This document shows positions 37,212-45,203 of a stretch of DNA of 64,000 nt, one piece after another. The stretch is from JANQHS01 sp965227315. GTDB lineage: Bacteria; Bacteroidota; Bacteroidia; Cytophagales; CCMP332. Within the stretch, counting starts at the first letter, position 1, and every line of letters begins with the position of its first letter. Both the position numbers and the translations under genes were made by a program. Location of the stretch: positions 558,001-622,000 of the forward strand of contig OZ245737.1 in assembly GCA_965227315.1 (NCBI GenBank), read 5' to 3'. The notes below the pieces were generated by a model, which was not told the origin of the DNA, ran no database searches, and saw only the letters and a list, made by a program, of their open reading frames with translations.

Positions 37212-38428
37212 TAGCGAAACTGGCCTGGAGAAACGTTTGGAGAAACAAGGTGCGAAGCCTGGTGGTCATTGTGGCTACCACCCTGGGGATTTCCGGAGCC
37301 TTATTCATCGCTGCGCTCATTTCAGGGATGATGGACAAATGGGTCCAAAACCAGATCGAAACGGAACTATCCGATATCCAGATCCATCAGGAAGACTTTG
37401 TTATTCAGGAAGATCAAAAGTTCTTTTTCGAGAAAGAGGATCTTGAGAGGCAACTGAGTCCTTTTGAGAACGAGATCAAGCAAAAGGCCTACCGCATCAA
37501 GGCGGAAGGATTGGCGATGTCAGCTCATAATACCTATCAGGTTATTCTGCTCGGAGTGGATCCTGACCAGGAACCCAAGGTCACCAACATATCCACCTAT
37601 ATACGGGAAGGAGAATATTTTAAAGAGCCCGGAAGGATAAAACAGATCCTGATATCTCAAAAACTGGCTGATCAACTGAAGGTCAGAATGAATTCCAAAG
37701 TTGTCATCAACCTCTCGGACATCGAAGGTGAAATTGTGGGAGAGGCATTCAAGGTCGTTGGAATTTTCAAAACCTCTTCCGGGATCTATGATGAAAGCCA
37801 TGTTTTTGTGAGAAATGATGAGTTTGCCAAAGTGCTCAAAATGAAACCGGGGCAATATCACGAGCTTGCCATAAGGACCGATGAGGAAGTGGAAGTAGAA
37901 GCTTTTCAGATCGAACTTCAGCAAGGGCTGGATACCGATCTCATGGCCGAATCATGGATCCAGATGAGCCCCGCCCTGAAGATGACAGAGGGTTATATGG
38001 ATACCTTCAATTGGATCTTGCTTTCGGTGGTCCTGACCGCCCTGATCTTCGGGATCATCAACACCATGCTGATGGTCGTTCTGGAAAGAACCAGGGAAAT
38101 CGGTATGCTTAGATCCCTGGGGCTGAATGACCGTAAGGTCGGCTTGATGTTCATTCTTGAGACCATATACCTGAGTATCACCGGGGCGATCGTCGGAAAT
38201 ATTCTCAGCTTTTTTCTGATCAACTATTTTGGGAACAAGGGGATCCATTTTGAATCATGGCAGGAAGGGTTTGAGGCTTATGGATTGCAAGCTGTTATTT
38301 ATCCTATCCTGGAGCTGAATTTTTATGTTCTGGTTACCCTGCTGGTCTTTTTCACAGGCCTGCTTGCATCCTATTTTCCGGTCAGAAAAGCGATACGTTT
38401 AGACATTTCAACCGCCATTAGAAATTAA
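37208..38428 (+). CDS. FtsX/LolE-type ABC transporter permease, second of a pair
   Basis: A 406-residue permease with the same layout as the preceding one. It opens MIAKLAWRNVWRNKVRSL, then has helix 1 (LVVIVATTLGISGALFIAAL), a periplasmic domain to ~275, and three C-terminal helices (LLSVVLTALIFGIINTMLM, TIYLSITGAIVGNILSFF, FYVLVTLLVFFTGLLAS). The FtsX motif ERTREIGMLRSLGLND is conserved here, while the first permease has the looser ERRKEFSVMIAIGMK. It probably pairs with the first permease as a heterodimer, as LolC and LolE do. The ATG overlaps the previous stop and the ATPase starts one base after its stop. Confidence 0.88.
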   Translation: MIAKLAWRNVWRNKVRSLVVIVATTLGISGALFIAALISGMMDKWVQNQIETELSDIQIHQEDFVIQEDQKFFFEKEDLERQLSPFENEIKQKAYRIKAEGLAMSAHNTYQVILLGVDPDQEPKVTNISTYIREGEYFKEPGRIKQILISQKLADQLKVRMNSKVVINLSDIEGEIVGEAFKVVGIFKTSSGIYDESHVFVRNDEFAKVLKMKPGQYHELAIRTDEEVEVEAFQIELQQGLDTDLMAESWIQMSPALKMTEGYMDTFNWILLSVVLTALIFGIINTMLMVVLERTREIGMLRSLGLNDRKVGLMFILETIYLSITGAIVGNILSFFLINYFGNKGIHFESWQEGFEAYGLQAVIYPILELNFYVLVTLLVFFTGLLASYFPVRKAIRLDISTAIRN

Positions 38429-38429
38429 A

Positions 38430-39122
38430 ATGGAAGTAATTATCACTAAGGATCTCCAAAAGATCTACAATCCCGATACGGTTCCTGTTCACGCGGTCAA
38501 CGGCATTAGCACATCCTTTGAAGCTGGGGAATTTACAGCCATCGTTGGCCCCTCAGGTTGCGGAAAAACCACTTTTCTGAACCTGATCGGAGGGCTGGAG
38601 GCACCTACCAAGGGTGATATTTCCATTCTTAGCGAAAGCATTTCCACAAAAAAGAAATCCGAGATGACCGATTTCCGACTCCACAATATTGGATTCGTAT
38701 TTCAGGCCTATAACCTTATTCCAGTGATGAGTGCGTACGAAAATGTGGCTTTCATCATGGAGTTGCTCAATCGACCTCAGGCCGAGATCAAGGATAGGGT
38801 CATGGAGCTATTGGATGCGATGGGGGTCGGTGACAAGGCCCATCAGCGACCCCACCAGTTATCAGGCGGGCAGCAGCAAAGAGTGGCAGTGGCCAGGGCC
38901 TTGGCTTCCAAGCCTAAATTCATATTGGCTGATGAGCCAACCGCAAATCTGGATAGTCATGCCACCGAAACACTGCTGGACCTTATGCTCAAAATGAATG
39001 AGAAAGAAGGAACCACGATCATCTTCTCCACCCATGATATCAGGGTGATGAACAAGGCGAGAAGGCTGGTCAAAATGGATGACGGAAAGATCATTGAAAA
39101 TGGGAAGCCTGACACGGCTTAG
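38430..39122 (+). CDS. LolD/MacB-type ABC transporter ATPase
   Basis: A 230-residue ATP-binding subunit. Walker A is GPSGCGKTT (~38-46), Q-loop in FVFQAYNLIP, signature LSGGQQQRVAVARAL, Walker B ILADEPTANLD and switch His in IIFSTHD. The length and the lack of extra domains match LolD/MacB-type ATPases (230-240). It would drive the two preceding permeases from the cytoplasm. The last 23 bases overlap the start of the outer-membrane gene that follows, so the whole five-gene set is tightly coupled. Confidence 0.93.
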   Translation: MEVIITKDLQKIYNPDTVPVHAVNGISTSFEAGEFTAIVGPSGCGKTTFLNLIGGLEAPTKGDISILSESISTKKKSEMTDFRLHNIGFVFQAYNLIPVMSAYENVAFIMELLNRPQAEIKDRVMELLDAMGVGDKAHQRPHQLSGGQQQRVAVARALASKPKFILADEPTANLDSHATETLLDLMLKMNEKEGTTIIFSTHDIRVMNKARRLVKMDDGKIIENGKPDTA

Positions 39123-40278
39123 GCTAGCGCTCAGCATATTCCTGTTGGGTTTTATTTGTTCGCAGTCCTCTGCTCAGTACATCAAAGAGAAAATGCGCCT
39201 CTGGGGCTATGTGAAATACATGAATTCCCTTTTTATTGCTCAGGAAGATTCGATTCCCATTCTTACCGATAACCTGATACATAACCGACTGAACTATACC
39301 TGGTATCTCGGCAAGCATTTCGAGTTTAACACTTCGATGCGAAACAGGATATTTTGGGGTGAAGTGGTGAAGTTATCCTCTGAGCTTAGCAATAGTCTTG
39401 AGCAGGATCTGGGCACAATGGATTTGAGTTTTGTTTGGATGGAAGGCACAGGGTACATAGGCCACACAATTTTTGATCGGCTAAACATGACAGCCAGGTA
39501 TGGGAGATCCGAGATCATTCTTGGAAGGCAAAGGATCAATTGGGGCACCTGCCTGGTCTGGAACCCGAACGATATCTTCAATGCGTTCTCCTTTTTTGAT
39601 TTTGATTATGAGGAGAGGCCCGGAACCGATGCACTGTTGTACCGGTATTATATCAATCCTGTCTCCAGTGTAGAGGGGGTTTACAATTTTGGTGACAGTC
39701 TGAGGGGAAGTACAATTTCAGGTCTGGTAAAAATCAATAAAAACGGATACGACTATCAGGGATTTCTTGGTTATCAGCGTGGATTCTATACTGCGGGTAT
39801 TGGCTGGGCCGGGGATATCAAAGGTGCCGGATTCAGAGGCGAGTTTTCTGTTTGGGAGCCGGACGCCAGCACCCAGGGGCCGTCTCAACTGGTTGGAGGT
39901 GTTGATGTGGATTATACTTTCCCAAGTTCTCTGTATTTGCATGCAGCCTACCTCTACAATAGTGAAGGCATCAATACCTCTACTGGAGACTACCAGGGTT
40001 TCTTCCTGAACCGGGAGCTCGGGGCAAGGACGCTGAGTCCTTCCAGGCATACCATCTTCGCGGAGGTTTCAGGTCAACTTTCCCCGATTATCAGAGGATC
40101 GCTGTTTGGTATGACCAATCCCCAGGATGCCTCCTTTTTTTGGGGACCGATGATCAACTGGAGTGTGGCCAACAATTTTGAAGTCCTTTTTAATGGTCAA
40201 TTCTTTGTAGGACCTCCGAACACAGCTTACGGAGGATACCCTCATATCCTATATCTCCGATTCAAGTATAGCTTCTAA
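39100..40278 (+). CDS. Outer-membrane beta-barrel linked to the Lol-like transporter
   Basis: A 392-residue outer-membrane protein. Signal peptide from MGSLTRLRLALSIFLLGFIC, cut near SSAQ. The mature part alternates hydrophobic and polar residues, has GRQRINWG and WNPNDIFN, EERPGTDALL and ends with RFKYSF, whose final aromatic fits outer-membrane barrel insertion. These motifs resemble the DUF1302/alginate-export-like porins. ATG at 39100 is preferred to 39079, since it gives a normal signal peptide; both lie inside the ATPase gene. As the last gene of the operon it could be the outer-membrane acceptor or a pore for the exported substrate. The link is from context. Confidence 0.78.
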   Translation: MGSLTRLRLALSIFLLGFICSQSSAQYIKEKMRLWGYVKYMNSLFIAQEDSIPILTDNLIHNRLNYTWYLGKHFEFNTSMRNRIFWGEVVKLSSELSNSLEQDLGTMDLSFVWMEGTGYIGHTIFDRLNMTARYGRSEIILGRQRINWGTCLVWNPNDIFNAFSFFDFDYEERPGTDALLYRYYINPVSSVEGVYNFGDSLRGSTISGLVKINKNGYDYQGFLGYQRGFYTAGIGWAGDIKGAGFRGEFSVWEPDASTQGPSQLVGGVDVDYTFPSSLYLHAAYLYNSEGINTSTGDYQGFFLNRELGARTLSPSRHTIFAEVSGQLSPIIRGSLFGMTNPQDASFFWGPMINWSVANNFEVLFNGQFFVGPPNTAYGGYPHILYLRFKYSF

Positions 40279-40289
40279 GAGAAATTGGA

Positions 40290-40297
40290 TAATTTTG
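40290..40297 (+). promoter_or_regulatory. Putative -7 promoter box
   Basis: TAATTTTG matches TAnnTTTG exactly and lies 23 bases before the start at 40321. The -33 element is weak. It would separate the small membrane protein from the Lol-like operon. Confidence 0.4.
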
Positions 40298-40320
40298 GGT
40301 TAGTCATATAAACCTAAGCT

Positions 40321-40698
40321 ATGGTATCAATGTCCAGTTCCAGAAAAAGCAAATTCAAAGCTGCCCCTTATCTTCTTAATTCGGTCATTTTTTTCATTGG
40401 TGGCATAGGCGCTCTTGAGGAGGAGAGGTTCTATTTCGCATTGACCCTTTTTATAACATCTCTTGTAAACCTGTTGGTGATCAAAGCCGATGATAAGAAC
40501 CTGGCAAATTTCCTTGTGATGGGTTTAAACGCCTCATTGGCGTTAATCCTGACCATCGATATGTTCGCGCAGGGTAAACAGTATATTCAGTATGCCTGGC
40601 TGCTGGTTTTCATTCTATCTCTAGTAGTGGCCATCATTTCCTATTCCAAATACCGAAAGGCGATAGCCCTTCGAAAAAAGGCCATTACCAAGGAATAA
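40321..40698 (+). CDS. Small four-helix membrane protein of unknown function
   Basis: A 125-residue inner-membrane protein. Four hydrophobic segments: ~16-32, ~38-54 (YFALTLFITSLVNLLVI), ~62-82 (NFLVMGLNASLALILTI) and ~90-108 (AWLLVFILSLVVAII). Both ends are basic (SSSRKSKFK; KYRKAIALRKKAITKE), so both face the cytoplasm. I do not recognise a family. ATG at 40321 or 40330 are both possible. Its last 14 bases overlap the SDR gene on the other strand (tail to tail). Confidence 0.65.
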   Translation: MVSMSSSRKSKFKAAPYLLNSVIFFIGGIGALEEERFYFALTLFITSLVNLLVIKADDKNLANFLVMGLNASLALILTIDMFAQGKQYIQYAWLLVFILSLVVAIISYSKYRKAIALRKKAITKE

Positions 40699-41368
40699 CT
40701 TTTTTATCCCGGAAGAACTTCCCTGTTGGGATATTCTCGGCAGTAGCAAGCCAAACAGCCGTCTCAGCTCCCTTTTCAATCGTCCTGGGAGCGGATTGTC
40801 CGCCCATGTCGGTCTTCACCCAGCCCGGGCACATGGCATTCACGCTGATCCCGTCTGGTTTTAATTCATTTGCCAACAAGATCGTTTGGGCATTCAGGCC
40901 AGATTTGGAAAGTCTGTAACCGGCATATCCTCCTACAAGGTCATCCAGAGCACCCATGCCGCTGCTCATATTAATGATGCGGCCGTCCTGGCTTTGTTTC
41001 AGAAGCGGAAGAAAAGCCGCATTCAGGTTGATAATGGAGAAAAAATTGGTTTCAAAGATCTCTCTAATATCATCAAGATCCGGATGCTTTAATCCTTTGC
41101 TTCCCACGCCGATTCCGGCATTGTTGATGAGTACGTCCAACCTGCCAAACCCTTCTCTGACAAATTTCACTGCGTTTTCTATATCCTCCGGGCTTGTCAC
41201 GTCAAGTTGGATCGGAGAAATGTTGCCGCCTATTCCCTTAGAGGCGGATCTTGCCTTTTCAATTGAGCGGGAGGCCAGAAGGACGGTATGGCCTTTTGAG
41301 GCCAATTCCTTGCAAATACCCAAACCGATGCCCCGGTTTCCTCCGGTGACCAAAATGATCTTTTCCAT
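40685..41368 (-). CDS. SDR-family NAD(P)-dependent oxidoreductase
   Basis: A 227-residue short-chain dehydrogenase. Nucleotide-binding TGGNRGIGLG at ~8-17, the NAG motif as NNAGIG, the catalytic Ser in NMSSGMG and the Tyr-Lys pair in YRLSKSG (the spacing is YxxxK). The C-terminal SVNAMCPGWVKTDMGG is typical of classical SDRs. It reduces or oxidises a carbonyl compound with NAD(P); which one cannot be read from sequence. It resembles carbonyl reductase-like members. Its 3' end overlaps the small membrane protein by 14 bases. Confidence 0.9.
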   Translation of the reverse strand: MEKIILVTGGNRGIGLGICKELASKGHTVLLASRSIEKARSASKGIGGNISPIQLDVTSPEDIENAVKFVREGFGRLDVLINNAGIGVGSKGLKHPDLDDIREIFETNFFSIINLNAAFLPLLKQSQDGRIINMSSGMGALDDLVGGYAGYRLSKSGLNAQTILLANELKPDGISVNAMCPGWVKTDMGGQSAPRTIEKGAETAVWLATAENIPTGKFFRDKKVIPW

Positions 41369-41416
41369 TCCAGAATTATATTTTAGAAACTGGTTCCAAA
41401 TTTAAAACTCAGATCA

Positions 41417-41968
41417 ATGGCAGATGTCAATTCCTATTGTCAATATGTCCGGGATCTACCGGAAGATGATCTTCATAAAAAATACCATGATCAGGAATAT
41501 GGTTTTCCCCTGGAAGAGGATAACGCTCTTTTCGGAAGATTGATCCTGGAAATCAATCAGGCCGGCCTCTCATGGACGACTATCCTGAAAAAGAAGGAGC
41601 ATTTCGAGATCGCCTATGATGGGTTCAACATCCAGAAAATTGCAAGCTATGGAGAACAGGATAGAAACAGGCTGCTCCAGGATGCCGGAGTGATCAGAAA
41701 CCGCCTCAAGGTCGATGCGGCAATATTCAATGCTCAAAGAGTGCTCGCATTGCAGCAGGAGTTTGGATCTTTTAAAGGCTGGATAGAACATCACCACCCG
41801 CTGGTAAGGGAGGAATGGGTAAAGGTTTTCAAAAAAACATTTCGATTTACCGGTGGGGAGATCGTCAATGAATTCCTGATGAGCACAGGATATTTACGGG
41901 GTGCTCATGAAAGGGACTGCCCGATATATAACAAATGGGTAGCCGCCAAGCCTAAATGCCTGATTTAG
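41417..41968 (+). CDS. tag: DNA-3-methyladenine glycosylase I
   Basis: A 183-residue HhH-superfamily glycosylase that removes 3-methyladenine from DNA. Motifs: CQYVRD at the start, YHDQEYGFPL, QAGLSWTTILKK, LLQDAGVIRNRLKVDA and the zinc-ligand-like HERDCPIY at the C-terminus. These match Tag, whose zinc is held by a Cys and His at the N-terminus and a His and Cys at the C-terminus. The length (187 in E. coli) matches. It starts 48 bases from the divergent SDR gene and its last 17 bases overlap the methyltransferase gene tail to tail. Confidence 0.93.
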   Translation: MADVNSYCQYVRDLPEDDLHKKYHDQEYGFPLEEDNALFGRLILEINQAGLSWTTILKKKEHFEIAYDGFNIQKIASYGEQDRNRLLQDAGVIRNRLKVDAAIFNAQRVLALQQEFGSFKGWIEHHHPLVREEWVKVFKKTFRFTGGEIVNEFLMSTGYLRGAHERDCPIYNKWVAAKPKCLI

Positions 41969-42764
41969 CTTTGGCATTTCTTTGTCTTAAGGCCTCATAA
42001 AGAACCACAGCCACCGAAACCGATACATTCAGACTGTCGGCCATTCCATTCATAGGAATACTAAAACCGGATACGTCTTTGGAATCAAAAACGGACCCCA
42101 CACCGGAATCCTCGGCTCCGAAGACCAAGGCTGATGAGCCTGTGAAATCGCAATCGTAATAAGAGTTTTTTTCGTCCGGAATCGCCGAGAAGACCTCGAT
42201 GGAATTCTTCTTCAGAAAGCCCTTGAGTTCTTCTCCTTCACATACCACAAAGGGCATGGAAAACAGACATCCCAAACTTGCCCTGACCGTGTGAGGATTA
42301 TAGATGTCTCCGGGATAATTCACCAGAACAACAGCATGTGCTCCCACGGCATCTGCTGTCCGGAATATAGCACCAATATTTCCGGGTTTTTGAACACCAT
42401 CCAGAACCACGAGCATGAGATCTTCATCCAATGACAACTCCTCCAGGGATAATAGCCTGGCCTCAAAAACCCCCAGAACTCCTTCAGTCGTTTCCCTCAT
42501 GGCCACTTTCTCGTAGGCTTTTCCCGACAGATCGAAGGATTCACCCTCCGCCTTCTCATATTCCCTTATCCAGGGATCATCCTGGCTTAGAAGCTCGGGA
42601 TTCCTAAACTTCTTGACTGATCTGTAGCCGGATCTCAGCGCCCTCTCAAATTCTCTTCTTCCTTCCACTACGAAAACACCGCGCTCGCGCCTGGCCTTGG
42701 ATTTGTTTTTGAGATATACAAGATCCTTTATCTCCGGATTAGAAGGACTATCAATTTTTTTCAT
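41952..42764 (-). CDS. TrmH/SpoU-family RNA 2'-O-methyltransferase
   Basis: A 270-residue RNA methyltransferase. An N-terminal substrate-binding domain (IKDLVYLKNKSKARRERGVFVVEG region; KARRERGVFVVEGRREFE) precedes the SPOUT catalytic domain with its trefoil knot: LDGVQKPGNIGAIFRTADA (motif 1), LVFGAEDSGV (motif 2), IPMNGMADSLNVSVSVAV (motif 3). It methylates ribose in rRNA or tRNA with SAM; the target cannot be told from sequence, though the layout is like RlmB or the TsnR group. The gene stands alone; its 3' end overlaps tag. Confidence 0.93.
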   Translation of the reverse strand: MKKIDSPSNPEIKDLVYLKNKSKARRERGVFVVEGRREFERALRSGYRSVKKFRNPELLSQDDPWIREYEKAEGESFDLSGKAYEKVAMRETTEGVLGVFEARLLSLEELSLDEDLMLVVLDGVQKPGNIGAIFRTADAVGAHAVVLVNYPGDIYNPHTVRASLGCLFSMPFVVCEGEELKGFLKKNSIEVFSAIPDEKNSYYDCDFTGSSALVFGAEDSGVGSVFDSKDVSGFSIPMNGMADSLNVSVSVAVVLYEALRQRNAKAKSGI

Positions 42765-42834
42765 AAAATTGTATAAACGATTAAACAGTTTTAAAGTAAC
42801 CTATACCCTTGTAAGATTTGGGCAGGAAATGAGG

Positions 42835-42865
42835 TTTGAAATTCAGACAAACTAAATTACCTTCG
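42835..42865 (+). promoter_or_regulatory. Putative Bacteroidota promoter
   Basis: TTTG at 42835 and TACCTTCG at 42858 are 19 bases apart; the second differs from TAnnTTTG by one base. The next gene begins 28 bases downstream at 42894. Confidence 0.5.
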
Positions 42866-42893
42866 TTTTTCAAACGTACAGACAATCCTGAAA

Positions 42894-43595
42894 ATGAAAA
42901 AAATCTTCTTAATCGCCGCCTGTTTCCTGCTCAGCAGCCACTCAGGTCTTTTTGCACAAAAGTACATTGGAGGTGCCGGTGGCCTGGATGTCGGAGCTCA
43001 GCACTTCAATATGGATGGGTTTAACCAATTCCTTCCTGCAGACTTCCCTACCCTTTCGGGAGATTTTCTGACCATAGGCGGAGATGGCTATTTCATGTTT
43101 GAAAATTTTGTGATCGGTGGGTCGGGATACGGCCTGATCGGGGATGATATCCGCTTTGATGGTCAAAGGGCTCAAATCGGTGGTGGAATGGGATTTTTTC
43201 ACCTGGGCTACGATTTTCTCCACAAGGACAAACTCAAGCTTTACCCACTGATCGGGATCGGAGGCGGAGGAATGACCATGGTATTCTCAAACCTCGGAGC
43301 CATCACGGCCAATGATGTAAGAAACGGAAATACAACCGGTGATTATTATCAAACAGATATTAGCTGGGGAAGCCTGATGATCGATCTCGGACTTGGGTTC
43401 GATTATTTCCCTGAAGGAGAATCAGGATCAAGCCCAAGACTGGGCGTTCGTGCCGGGTATATCTTCACACCTTCGCATTCGGATTTCCGCTATGGTGGCG
43501 GGGTCATCAGCGGTGCAGAGGCGGGCTCTCTGGAAGGTTACTATATAAGGATCATCATCGGCGGTGGTGGTTTCTCAAAAGTATCCGACGAATAA
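42894..43595 (+). CDS. Glycine-rich outer-membrane-like protein of unknown function
   Basis: A 233-residue secreted protein. Signal peptide MKKIFLIAACFLLSSHSGLFA. The mature part is rich in Gly with alternating aromatic and aliphatic residues (GDGYFMFENFVIGGSGYG, AQIGGGMGFFHLGYDFL, LYPLIGIGGGGMTM), as in small 8-strand outer-membrane barrels. I do not recognise a family and no catalytic motif is visible. The next gene starts 37 bases later and may share the transcript; both are followed by one terminator. Confidence 0.7.
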   Translation: MKKIFLIAACFLLSSHSGLFAQKYIGGAGGLDVGAQHFNMDGFNQFLPADFPTLSGDFLTIGGDGYFMFENFVIGGSGYGLIGDDIRFDGQRAQIGGGMGFFHLGYDFLHKDKLKLYPLIGIGGGGMTMVFSNLGAITANDVRNGNTTGDYYQTDISWGSLMIDLGLGFDYFPEGESGSSPRLGVRAGYIFTPSHSDFRYGGGVISGAEAGSLEGYYIRIIIGGGGFSKVSDE

Positions 43596-43632
43596 ACAAA
43601 TCAGACATCTTTATAATCAAACAAACAACTAC

Positions 43633-44097
43633 ATGAAAAAAGTACTCCTCATCGCACTATTCCTAATTCCAGGCTCATTTCTGATGGCCCAGGATCAGGA
43701 GGGAAACTATGTTGAAGTAATGCGCTCAGTTCTCAGTACCGAGAAAAAGGCTGCCATTGCGGATATCATGACATTCACCAAAGAAGAAAACGACGCTTTC
43801 TGGCCTCTTTACAATGAACTTCAACAAAAACTCTACGACATAAACACAACCAGATACAATCTGATCATGGAATTCGCTGAGAGTTTTGAAAAGATGTCGG
43901 ATGAAAAGGCGAGCTCCATTATGAAATCCTATATGGATCAGGAACTCAAGGAAATGAAAACCAGGAAGTCCTATTATCCAAAATTTGAAAAGATCATTGG
44001 AAGCAAGAAGGCACTTCGGTATTTCCAAGCTGAAAACAAGATCCGCGTAATGGTGGATTTTGAGCTTGCGAGCAACATTCCGCTTTTTGAAGAATAA
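43633..44097 (+). CDS. Small periplasmic helical protein (Spy/CpxP-like)
   Basis: A 154-residue protein. Signal peptide MKKVLLIALFLIPGSFLMA. The rest is a charged all-helix segment (EKKAAIADIMTFTKEEND, FWPLYNELQQKLYDIN, MKSYMDQELKEMKTRKSYY, FEKIIGSKKALRYFQAEN), like the Bacteroidota periplasmic proteins of the Spy/CpxP fold. The likeness is at the level of helix pattern. ATG at 43633 gives the signal peptide; an upstream frame reaches into the previous gene. Function may be folding stress or metal sensing, which is a guess. Confidence 0.68.
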   Translation: MKKVLLIALFLIPGSFLMAQDQEGNYVEVMRSVLSTEKKAAIADIMTFTKEENDAFWPLYNELQQKLYDINTTRYNLIMEFAESFEKMSDEKASSIMKSYMDQELKEMKTRKSYYPKFEKIIGSKKALRYFQAENKIRVMVDFELASNIPLFEE

Positions 44098-44109
44098 GAA
44101 TCAAGATAA

Positions 44110-44132
44110 GGCCCGAAAGGGCCTTTTTTTTT
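44110..44132 (+). terminator. Rho-independent terminator
   Basis: GGCCC and GGGCC flank a GAAA tetraloop, followed by nine T. It ends the transcript of the two secreted proteins upstream. Confidence 0.9.
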
Positions 44133-44186
44133 GAGAGCAGATCAGCCCGGGTGGGATAATCGCATTCAAGCCGAAACTTCCCGGTT

Positions 44187-44396
44187 TTAGCTGGGGTCTT
44201 CCAGGCTCAAAGCCTTAGAGGGACATGCTTTGACCTGTTCTCTAATCCGGTCTTTTTCGTCCTGATCAAGATCTATCCATGGCCTTCTTGACGGGTCAAA
44301 TACTTTTGGCAAACCTCTTGCACAAACTCCTGAGTGTATACATAACTCGGGGTTCCAAACCACGGTTAAATCTTCCTTTTTATACTTTTTGATCAT
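44187..44396 (-). CDS. YjdI-type small ferredoxin-like protein
   Basis: A 69-residue protein of the YjdI family. Cysteines are at C19, C25 and C57 (ELCIHSGVCARG; KACPSKAL). This resembles single-cluster ferredoxin-like proteins; a fourth ligand, if any, is not obvious. Its start lies inside the OsmC-family gene (17-base overlap), so the two are co-expressed. A link to thiol/peroxide stress is suggested by OsmC, but not proven. Confidence 0.88.
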   Translation of the reverse strand: MIKKYKKEDLTVVWNPELCIHSGVCARGLPKVFDPSRRPWIDLDQDEKDRIREQVKACPSKALSLEDPS

Positions 44397-44778
44397 TTTC
44401 GAGAATTTTTGATTCTATAGGCGTGCCCTGCTCGATCATTTTTGATACAGGGCATCTCTTGGCGATCTGACCGAGCCGCTCCAGTTGTTCCGGGGTCAGG
44501 TCTGCTCCAAAGGTCAGGTTCTCAACAATAACGGATTTGCCATTTTCCTGCCTGATATCCAACTCTACATCTACATCACCGATCTCCCAACCCTTGGTGT
44601 TGGCGTACATCCTCAGGGTTATCGCCACACAGGTGCCCAAAGATGCCAGAAACAACCTCGAAGGTCTGGGGCCTTCATTCCCCCCTCCTTTTTCAACAGG
44701 TTCATCAACCAAAAAATGATGCCCTTCGGTTTCCACTTCGGTCCTGTAGTTTGTATCAGCAATTTTTACTTTAACCAT
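44380..44778 (-). CDS. OsmC-family peroxiredoxin-like protein
   Basis: A 132-residue OsmC-family protein. The two conserved redox cysteines are seen in LGTCVAITLRMYA and AKRCPVSKMI. Other family features are GHHFLVDEPVEKGG and PSRLFLASLGTC. These proteins reduce organic hydroperoxides using dithiols. The length fits (~135-140). It is the first gene of a two-gene unit with the YjdI-like protein. Confidence 0.92.
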   Translation of the reverse strand: MVKVKIADTNYRTEVETEGHHFLVDEPVEKGGGNEGPRPSRLFLASLGTCVAITLRMYANTKGWEIGDVDVELDIRQENGKSVIVENLTFGADLTPEQLERLGQIAKRCPVSKMIEQGTPIESKILENDQKV

Positions 44779-44813
44779 TTTATAATATTCGGGTATGAGA
44801 TCAAAAATATTGT

Positions 44814-44841
44814 TTTGAGCCTAAGTAATTAACTAATTTCG
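44814..44841 (+). promoter_or_regulatory. Putative promoter of the tRNA-Leu transcript
   Basis: TTTG at 44814 and TAATTTCG at 44834 are 16 bases apart; the second differs from TAnnTTTG by one base. A transcript would begin near 44848 and include the hairpin element before the tRNA. Confidence 0.45.
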
Positions 44842-44886
44842 CCACCGTAAGTTCACTCTGCCTTTTTAGGTCATAGAACTTTGACT

Positions 44887-44947
44887 GAAGTGGCGGTCTC
44901 GATTGTCCCGATTGAATAATTGGGATCGGGATGGTAGACGTCACTTC
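44887..44947 (+). other. Structured element resembling a split tRNA-Leu 5' half
   Basis: This 61-base stretch can fold into a long hairpin: GAAGTG/CACTTC (6 bp), GTCT/AGAC (4 bp) and TCCCGAT/ATCGGGA (7 bp), with internal loops and a 12-base loop. It shares GAAGTGGCGG and TGGTAGACG with the tRNA-Leu gene just downstream. In the tRNA these two blocks are 3 bases apart; here 35. It looks like the 5' half of a tRNA-Leu gene with an insertion in the D-loop. It could be a remnant of a tandem tRNA or a leader structure. Confidence 0.5.
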
Positions 44948-44954
44948 GTTTGTT

Positions 44955-45036
44955 GCCGAAGTGGCGGAACTGGTAGACGCGCACGTTTCAGGGGCGTGTG
45001 TCTTCGGGCGTGAGGGTTCGAATCCCTCCTTCGGCA
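44955..45036 (+). tRNA. tRNA-Leu (anticodon CAG)
   Basis: An 82-base class II tRNA. Acceptor arms GCCGAAG and CTTCGGC pair perfectly, with discriminator A at 45036. The D-arm GTGGCGGAACTGGTAGACGC is typical of leucine tRNA. Anticodon stem CACGT/GCGTG surrounds loop TTCAGGG with anticodon CAG (reads CUG). The variable arm is long and the T-arm has GGTTCGAATCC. The terminal CCA is not encoded (CAT follows). It is preceded by a likely promoter and a structured element. Confidence 0.96.
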
Positions 45037-45203
45037 CATCCTATTCTTCATGGAGAATTTAAGCGAGAAAGGAAATTCAAAACCAGTCATCACATCATTA
45101 CGCCCCCGTATCGGGAAATAATCTCAAAGCCTTTTTCTTTCTGCTTGGGATCTGGATCCTGGGTCTCGGGTTTCTTCTAAGCCAGGGAAAGGTAGGTTCG
45201 TTC

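Noticed and set aside
44955..45036. Integrated element at tRNA-Leu
   Set aside because: Although a partial tRNA copy lies upstream, no integrase or phage gene is near and the flanking genes are ordinary, so an attachment site is not supported.
44998..45180. 60-codon frame starting inside tRNA-Leu
   Set aside because: It begins in the tRNA gene and runs into the start of the PAP2 region in a third frame; no protein features.
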